Source: an uncultured Bacillota bacterium
Lineage (GTDB): Bacteria; Bacillota; Clostridia; Peptostreptococcales; Anaerovoracaceae
Assembly: GCA_946545145.1 (NCBI GenBank)
Contig: CAMNNG010000044.1
Span: 1 to 10,088, forward strand
Reading direction: 5' to 3'
Length of the DNA: 10,088 nucleotides
Shown in pieces: positions 5,870 to 10,088 of this stretch. Made by a program: the position numbers and the translations under genes. The notes under the pieces were generated by a model. It saw only the letters and a program-made list of their open reading frames with translations, had not been told where the DNA came from and did no database searches. Position 1 is the stretch's first letter. Each line of letters opens with the position of its first letter.

Positions 5870-6997
5870 ATGGACAGGAAAACTATCAAACAACTCGGGA
5901 AAGAGAATGTGAAAAAACAGTGGGGCGAGCTTCTTCTCGCCATCGTTCTGTCTGCGGCCGCGGGAGCTGTAGCGGCGCTTTTCACCGGAGGCATAGGAGC
6001 GTTCGTAGTGACTGGACCGCTCGCTTACGGGACCACCTATCTGTACTACAGATCCACGCAGGGCGAAAAGGTCGGGCAGATGATGCTGCTCCAGGGCTTC
6101 AAGGATAAATTCGGTGAGTCGTTCCTCGTGGGACTGCTCATTCAGGTGATCCAGATGATCCCGCTGCTCGTCGGCGTCTTTGCCGTAATGTCGGCGCTGG
6201 CCGCAATGATCGGCGCCGTGATGAGCATGGGCATGAACAGTTATGGCATGTATGGATCCGGCTACGGTTCAGGCGTTGGGGCGGGCGCGGCGGCTGGCTT
6301 CGGCGGTTTCCTCATGTTCCTGTTATTCGTTGCCCTTTGTATCGCATTCGTTTTCATTTATCTCGGGATATTCATGGCCGTGTACATACTCATGAGAGAG
6401 AAGGACGCGACAGCTGTCGAGGCGCTGAAGAAGAGCTGGGCTATGATGAAGGGGCAGAAAGGCAGAGTTTTCGTATTCTGGCTGTCGTTCATCGGCTGGT
6501 TCCTGCTCTGCGGCATCACGATGGGCATCCTGCTCATCTGGGTAATGCCCTACTATAGGAGCTCTGAGATCATCCTGATGAATGATATCTATAACAACAG
6601 CAATATCGCTGGTGATGCTGAGTTCAGCTTCAAGAATGAATGGAGCGACATCAAGAGCGGCTTTGGTGATATGAAACAGAAGGTCGGCGGCGCAAAGGCG
6701 GAAGACAGCGCGGCTGATACGCAGGCGGCAGGCGCAGGCCAGGTTGAGGTGCAGACAGAGCAGACGGAGCAGACGGCTGCAGGCGAGGCTGCTCCCATGC
6801 CGGAAGAGCAGGCCGCTCCGGAAGATGCCGGCGCAGTAAGTGAAGTGCCTGCGGAAGCACCTGCAGAAGAAACTGCAGAAGTGAAAGTACAGCAGCCGGA
6901 AGAGCCGGCTCAGCCTCAGGTCAGACGCTGCAGCACATGCGGCGTGGTAGTGCGCGAGGGAGCGAAGTTCTGCAACAGCTGCGGAAATCCGCTGTAA
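5870..6997 (+). CDS. DUF975-type membrane protein with C-terminal zinc ribbon
   Basis: This 375-residue membrane protein starts with the charged segment and amphipathic helix usual in DUF975 proteins (RKTIKQLGKENVKKQWGELL). Hydrophobic regions lie at about 21-48, 86-123, 146-173 and 200-226. A glycine/methionine/tyrosine-rich loop at about 121-145 separates two of them. After about residue 235 the chain is cytoplasmic-looking. A low-complexity Ala/Glu/Gln/Pro linker (about 276-350) ends in a small zinc ribbon, C354-x2-C357 and C368-x2-C371-GNPL. The function is unknown. Such ribbons usually act in structure or protein contact. The ATG at 5870 has GGGAGG six bases upstream (5858-5863); the TTG three bases earlier is too close to it. 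The gene is alone between two terminators and probably has its own promoter. Confidence 0.85.
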   Translation: MDRKTIKQLGKENVKKQWGELLLAIVLSAAAGAVAALFTGGIGAFVVTGPLAYGTTYLYYRSTQGEKVGQMMLLQGFKDKFGESFLVGLLIQVIQMIPLLVGVFAVMSALAAMIGAVMSMGMNSYGMYGSGYGSGVGAGAAAGFGGFLMFLLFVALCIAFVFIYLGIFMAVYILMREKDATAVEALKKSWAMMKGQKGRVFVFWLSFIGWFLLCGITMGILLIWVMPYYRSSEIILMNDIYNNSNIAGDAEFSFKNEWSDIKSGFGDMKQKVGGAKAEDSAADTQAAGAGQVEVQTEQTEQTAAGEAAPMPEEQAAPEDAGAVSEVPAEAPAEETAEVKVQQPEEPAQPQVRRCSTCGVVVREGAKFCNSCGNPL

Positions 6998-7034
6998 GCA
7001 GGAAGATCAGTTGATCATAGAAAGAAACAGACAG

Positions 7035-7067
7035 ACCGCCGGTGCCTTAGAGGTGTCGGCGGTTTTT
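7035..7067 (+). terminator. Intrinsic terminator after the zinc-ribbon gene
   Basis: A 12-bp stem (7035-7046 with 7052-7063, three G-U pairs in the upper part, five-base loop TTAGA) is followed by a run of five T at 7063-7067. It lies 37 bases after the stop codon. Together with the terminator at 5742 it isolates the DUF975-type gene as one unit. Confidence 0.88.
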
Positions 7068-7091
7068 ATGCTTATTTTGCTAGTTGAATAC

Positions 7092-7175
7092 CCGATTCTA
7101 TTCCTTTTTTGCGATTTGTAATACCCGATTTTATTCCTTTTTTGTGAATTCGACCATCCGATTCTATTCCTTTTT
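7092..7175 (+). repeat. Three direct repeats with exact 33-bp period, abutting a promoter
   Basis: The element CCGATTCTATTCCTTTTT occurs at 7092-7109, 7125-7142 and 7158-7175. Only one base differs among the three cores (T for C in the middle copy), and copies 1 and 2 have one further T. The 14-15 bases between cores are only partly conserved. ATAC precedes copies 1 and 2. The last copy ends one base before the -35 box of the ATPase promoter. Bases 7059-7077 match 11 of 19 in the same register and may be a decayed fourth copy, though that stretch is T-rich. The placement suggests a binding array for a regulator, or phased T-tracts that bend DNA. Confidence 0.9.
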
Positions 7176-7176
7176 C

Positions 7177-7205
7177 TTGACGAACCGTTGAAAACACTGT
7201 ATTCT
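7177..7205 (+). promoter_or_regulatory. Promoter of the AAA/DUF4143 ATPase gene
   Basis: TTGACG (7177-7182) and TATTCT (7200-7205) are separated by exactly 17 bases, a good sigma-70-type promoter. The predicted start near 7212 leaves a leader of about 22 bases containing the ribosome site GGAGG at 7221-7225. The repeat array ends directly against the -35 box. No terminator lies between the ATPase gene and ylmH, so this promoter may also serve the genes downstream. Confidence 0.75.
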
Positions 7206-7233
7206 AACGGTGTGAGCATTGGAGGGAAGGGTC

Positions 7234-8553
7234 ATGCTGAAAAGAAAAGCTTATGACAAGCTGCTCGAATGGAAATCAGAGCATAGAAAAACATGCCTTA
7301 TGGTCAAAGGAGCCAGGCAGGTCGGAAAGACATATATCATCAGGGAGTTTGGCAGAAACGAATACAGATCTTTTATTGAGATCAACTTCATAGAGCAGAA
7401 AGAAATGAAGGAGATCTTCAGCGGGAACATTTCGGCTGATGAGATATACAAGAGGATGAGCGCATTCATTCGAAATATAGAACTGATCCCCGGGGAGACG
7501 CTGATTTTCCTGGATGAGATACAGACCTGCGGAAATGCCAGAACGGCTTTGAAATTCCTGGCGGAAGACGGCAGATATGATGTTATAACATCAGGGAGTC
7601 TGCTTGGACTGACATATGCGGAAAACGGCAACAGAGACGCAGAAGAGCCTGATTCTGTCCCGACGGGATATGAGGCTTTCCTTACCATGTATTCACTCGA
7701 CTTCGAAGAGTTCCTATGGGCTGAAGGGTACAGCGAAGATGCCGTTGATCTGCTGAGAGACTGCTACGATTCGAAGGCAAAGGTGCCTGAAGAGATCAAC
7801 GACAACTATCTTAGATTGTTCCGTGAATATATAGTGGTCGGAGGAATGCCGGAAGTCGTTGCGGATTATACAGCGAACCATGACTTCAACAGAGTTGCGC
7901 AGATCCAGGAAAGATTACTGATGGATTACAAGTTTGATATTTCCAAATATGCAAAGGGCGCAGAAAAGACAAAGGTACAGGCATGCTATGATGCGATACC
8001 GAAACAGCTTGCGAAGGAATTAAAGAAATTCCAGTATTCGACTGTTGAAAAAGGGCAAACGCGGAAAAAGTACGGTGGCAGCGTGCAGTGGCTGAAAGAT
8101 TCGGCGCTTGTGCATATCTGCTATAATGTTCGTCAGCCGCTTATTCCTCTGATGGCAAATGCGATAGACGAACAGTTCAAATTGTATATAAACGATACAG
8201 GGCTGCTTTGCGCAATGTATGGCATGCAGACGAAACTTGCGATCCTTAACAATACGATCAAAGGGGCTGCAAAGGGCGGCATATATGAGAATGTAATATC
8301 AGAGTCGCTGATAAAAAGAGGATACGATCTATATTACTACCGACCGAACGACAGCCAGGAACTTGAATTCGTGATCGAAAAAGACGGAGGAGTGGCCCCG
8401 GTCGAGGTGAAGGCAGGCAATACGGCAACCGTATCACTGAACAGATATATAGATGAGTTTGGACCTGAAGATGCTTACAAATTCGTGGATGGAAATGTAG
8501 GAGCATCTGATGGAAAGACGACCCTGCCTCATTACATGGTGATGTTTGTATAA
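7234..8553 (+). CDS. AAA ATPase with DUF4143 C-terminal domain
   Basis: This 439-residue protein of the AAA_14 plus DUF4143 family has Walker A GARQVGKT at 26-33, Walker B LIFLDE at 90-95, and a sensor-like ITSGS at 118-122. The C-terminal part carries a PD-(D/E)xK-like set: Glu352, ELEFV at 376-380 (usually E-x-D-F) and EVKAG at 391-395. Such proteins are very common in anaerobes, often in many copies; their role is poorly known, though NTP-driven nucleic-acid work is plausible. The ATG at 7234 follows GGAGG (7221-7225) by eight bases; the TTG at 7219 lies before that site and is rejected as start. The gene is AT-richer than its neighbours: sampled 60-base lines give about 47, 42, 40 and 30 percent GC, against about 63 percent in one line of ylmH. 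This fits transfer. Its own promoter and repeat array precede it. Confidence 0.93.
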   Translation: MLKRKAYDKLLEWKSEHRKTCLMVKGARQVGKTYIIREFGRNEYRSFIEINFIEQKEMKEIFSGNISADEIYKRMSAFIRNIELIPGETLIFLDEIQTCGNARTALKFLAEDGRYDVITSGSLLGLTYAENGNRDAEEPDSVPTGYEAFLTMYSLDFEEFLWAEGYSEDAVDLLRDCYDSKAKVPEEINDNYLRLFREYIVVGGMPEVVADYTANHDFNRVAQIQERLLMDYKFDISKYAKGAEKTKVQACYDAIPKQLAKELKKFQYSTVEKGQTRKKYGGSVQWLKDSALVHICYNVRQPLIPLMANAIDEQFKLYINDTGLLCAMYGMQTKLAILNNTIKGAAKGGIYENVISESLIKRGYDLYYYRPNDSQELEFVIEKDGGVAPVEVKAGNTATVSLNRYIDEFGPEDAYKFVDGNVGASDGKTTLPHYMVMFV

Positions 8554-8564
8554 GGAGCTGGAAC

Positions 8565-9344
8565 ATGGACGACGACAAACTGCTTTTAGCACAGGCAGAA
8601 GATCTGATAGGAAGGTGCGCCGCAAGGGACATCCCCGCGTGCAGCGGATTTTTGGATGCCCGCCAGCAGTCGATCCTGAGAAAGAAGTTCGGCGAGAGGC
8701 AGGGCGATGTGACGATCGCTTACTCGGGCGGCTACGATGATGCCGACAGGGTCGTGATGGCCTGCCTTCCTTACTATATGGACGGAACATATTTCGATGA
8801 TGTCCTGACCGTGATCCGCGCTTCGGTGCCGAAAAACTCCGAAGCGGCAAGAAGCGGACGGGCTCTCTCGCACAGCGATTATCTCGGCGCGCTGATGGGT
8901 CTTGGGATCAGCCGCAGCGTCACCGGCGATATACTGGTGAATGAGGGCGGCGCTGACATCATAGTCCTGAAGGACATGGCGGAGTTCCTGCTCCAGAACC
9001 TGACGGGCGCAGGCCGGGCAAGGATATCGGCTGAAGAGGTCCCCTTGTCCGAACTTCGCATCCCCGAGCAGACGTGGACGGAAGCCGGCGACACGGTGGC
9101 TTCGCTCAGGCTCGACGCAGTGCTTGCGAGCGCTTTCAGGATGTCGAGGGGCAAGGCCGCCGAAGCGGTGCGGCAGGGCCTGGTTTTCGTGGATCACATG
9201 GAGGCCGGCCGCCCCGATATGACAGTAAGCGAAGGCGCTGAGCTCGTGATACGCCACAAGGGAAAGGCGAAGCTTCTCGAGGTAGGGCGCCGGACGAAGA
9301 AGGACCGCATCGGGATCAGGATAGCGAGGTACGAAAAGAAATGA
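8565..9344 (+). CDS. ylmH: YlmH-family RNA-binding protein (S4 domain)
   Basis: This 259-residue cytoplasmic protein matches YlmH in full. The N-terminal part has CSGFLDARQQSIL at 26-38 and the SGGYDDADRVV stretch at 54-64. The central signature SHSDYLGALMGLGISRSVTGDI is at 102-123. The C-terminal S4 RNA-binding domain begins at RLDAVLASAFRMSRGKAAEAV (182-202) and continues through GLVFVDH. In Bacillus, YlmH binds the large ribosomal subunit and has been linked to rescue of stalled translation products. The gene usually lies in the ylmD-ylmE-sepF-ylmG-ylmH-divIVA cell-division cluster, but none of those neighbours is in this window. The ribosome site AAGGAG (8552-8557) overlaps the stop codon of the ATPase gene and sits seven bases before the ATG. 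The end overlaps the next gene as ATGA. Confidence 0.92.
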   Translation: MDDDKLLLAQAEDLIGRCAARDIPACSGFLDARQQSILRKKFGERQGDVTIAYSGGYDDADRVVMACLPYYMDGTYFDDVLTVIRASVPKNSEAARSGRALSHSDYLGALMGLGISRSVTGDILVNEGGADIIVLKDMAEFLLQNLTGAGRARISAEEVPLSELRIPEQTWTEAGDTVASLRLDAVLASAFRMSRGKAAEAVRQGLVFVDHMEAGRPDMTVSEGAELVIRHKGKAKLLEVGRRTKKDRIGIRIARYEKK

Positions 9345-9991
9345 AAACGATAATAGTCAACGGCAGCCCGAGGAAGAACGGGAACTGCGCGAAAGTGGCG
9401 GAACTGTTCGCCGCCACTTTGGAAAAAGAGGGAATAGAAACTGAGCTCCTGCAGATCGGCAGCATGGATATCAGCGGCTGCAGAGGATGCTGGGCCTGCG
9501 CGAAGACGGGAAGATGCGTACAGGACGATGCGGACTTCCATGAGGCTGCAGAGAAGATATATGAAGCAGACGGTCTTTTCGTAGCGGCACCGGTATATTA
9601 CGATTCTATGCCGGGGCAGCTGAAGTCTTTCCTCGACAGACTGTTCTTCCAGGACCGCGGAGGCGGGGGTCTCAGGAGAAAGGTCGGTGCTGCGTGCTCG
9701 GTCCAGAGGCGGACAGGCGGCGTTGCGCTGCTCGATGATATATATCATTTCATGATCTGCGCGGGCATGATAATAGCGCCTTCGGAAGGTGAGAGCATGG
9801 TCTTCGGACTTGAGCCGGGCGAAGTCATGGCCGATCAGGAAGGCCTGGATATACTTGAAGGCACCGCGGGGAACATGGCGTGGCTGATGAAGATGATGGA
9901 AACGACGAAAGAGATGCTTCCGCCGCCCGAACTGAAGAAACGCGCGCAAACGAATTTCATAAGACAGGGAGGTCTTTGTGATGATGACTAG
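9341..9991 (+). CDS. Flavodoxin-fold oxidoreductase with iron-sulfur-type cysteine motif
   Basis: This 216-residue flavoprotein of the NADPH-dependent FMN reductase/flavodoxin_2 type has the FMN phosphate loop GSPRKNGNC at 8-16. The second flavin-contact region is APVYYDSMPGQLKSFLDR at 83-100. Between them is the compact motif C47-x2-C50-x2-C53-x5-C59, which fits the CX2CX2CX(4-7)C pattern that holds a 4Fe-4S cluster in Methanosarcina iron-sulfur flavoprotein. It therefore probably moves electrons between a ferredoxin-like donor and an acceptor such as a quinone or oxygen species. The acceptor is not knowable here. The ATG at 9341 overlaps the ylmH stop (ATGA). The 3' end overlaps the next gene, so the three are likely co-translated. 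It could also act as a simple NAD(P)H:flavin or quinone reductase. Confidence 0.9.
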   Translation: MKTIIVNGSPRKNGNCAKVAELFAATLEKEGIETELLQIGSMDISGCRGCWACAKTGRCVQDDADFHEAAEKIYEADGLFVAAPVYYDSMPGQLKSFLDRLFFQDRGGGGLRRKVGAACSVQRRTGGVALLDDIYHFMICAGMIIAPSEGESMVFGLEPGEVMADQEGLDILEGTAGNMAWLMKMMETTKEMLPPPELKKRAQTNFIRQGGLCDDD

Positions 9992-10088
9992 AGTGAGATA
10001 TGTCCTTGCTGCTGCGGTGCTGCTTGCGGCTGTGATCTTTGCGGCCGGCTGCGGAAGGAGTGATGATATGACGGGTTCAAATGCGAAT
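9981..10088 (+). CDS. Lipoprotein, N-terminal part only (runs off the window)
   Basis: Thirty-six codons are visible before the window ends. The protein begins MMTRVRYVLAAAVLLAAV, a positively charged start followed by a hydrophobic stretch, and then FAAGCGRSDD, a lipobox with Cys24 as the likely lipidated residue. It should therefore be exported and anchored to the outer face of the membrane. After the cysteine the sequence is polar (SDDMTGSNAN), typical of a lipoprotein linker. GGGAGG at 9967-9972 stands eight bases before the ATG at 9981; the GTG at 9978 and ATG at 9984 are also possible starts in the same frame. It overlaps the flavoprotein gene by 11 bases. The function cannot be told from this fragment. 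Confidence 0.75.
   Translation, partial: MMTRVRYVLAAAVLLAAVIFAAGCGRSDDMTGSNAN

Noticed and set aside
6700..6910. Frameshift or repeat expansion in the zinc-ribbon gene linker
   Set aside because: The frame stays open from the membrane domain to an intact zinc ribbon, so the low-complexity Ala/Glu/Gln/Pro stretch is a normal linker.
7092..7175. Possible mini CRISPR array
   Set aside because: Cores of 18-19 bp with 14-15 bp gaps are too short for repeats and spacers, the gaps resemble one another in part, and no cas gene is near.
7007..7219. A - strand open frame with three 11-residue repeats (QKRNRIGYS-like)
   Set aside because: The repeat protein arises because the DNA repeat period is 33, a multiple of three. 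The frame runs through the ATPase promoter and the zinc-ribbon gene terminator and has no ribosome site before its ATG.
7068..8564. Insertion sequence or integron-type cassette around the ATPase
   Set aside because: No transposase or integrase, no terminal inverted repeats, and no target-site duplication could be found at either edge.
8434..8850. - strand open frame rich in Arg and Ser across the ATPase/ylmH junction
   Set aside because: Both genes on the + strand are well supported, and the - frame spans two unrelated genes and has shadow-like composition.

Overview
The window looks like a chromosomal segment from a low-to-middling GC Bacillota, most likely an anaerobic member of Clostridia. 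The grounds are strong AAGGAGG-type ribosome sites, tight ATGA gene overlaps, short hairpin-plus-T terminators, and a gene set (OPT transporter, PepD, DUF975, YlmH, iron-sulfur-type flavoprotein) typical of gut or oral clostridia. The genus cannot be fixed from the sequence alone. All genes seen lie on the + strand, and there are no RNA genes, CRISPR arrays, transposases or phage genes. No gene-free stretch exceeds 300 bases; the longest is 6998-7233.

Region 1 (119-4288) reads as a peptide-use cluster. It holds an OPT-family oligopeptide transporter, an overlapping small PqqD-type protein (RiPP-recognition-like fold), a membrane-anchored winged-helix-like protein, and an overlapping M20C aminoacyl-histidine dipeptidase (PepD) with every expected metal ligand. 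The simple reading is peptide import followed by dipeptide hydrolysis. The roles of the two small proteins are unknown.

Region 2 (4324-5772) holds a Nudix hydrolase resembling ADP-ribose pyrophosphatases and a DUF2971 protein, closed by a strong terminator. Region 3 (5838-7067) is a single-gene unit: a DUF975-type membrane protein with a C-terminal zinc ribbon, ending in its own terminator.

Region 4 (7068-8553) is the most unusual part. A noticeably AT-richer AAA/DUF4143 ATPase gene has its own promoter, preceded by three near-identical 18-19 bp elements spaced exactly 33 bp apart. The last element ends one base before the -35 box. This block sits between a terminator and ylmH like an acquired cassette.

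Region 5 (8565-10088) returns to GC-rich sequence with ylmH (S4-domain RNA-binding protein), an overlapping flavoprotein gene with a four-cysteine motif, and the start of a lipoprotein gene cut by the window edge. No complete new system can be shown. The best leads are the 33-bp operator-like array before the ATPase, the PqqD-like partner of the OPT transporter, and the DUF2971/Nudix pair.
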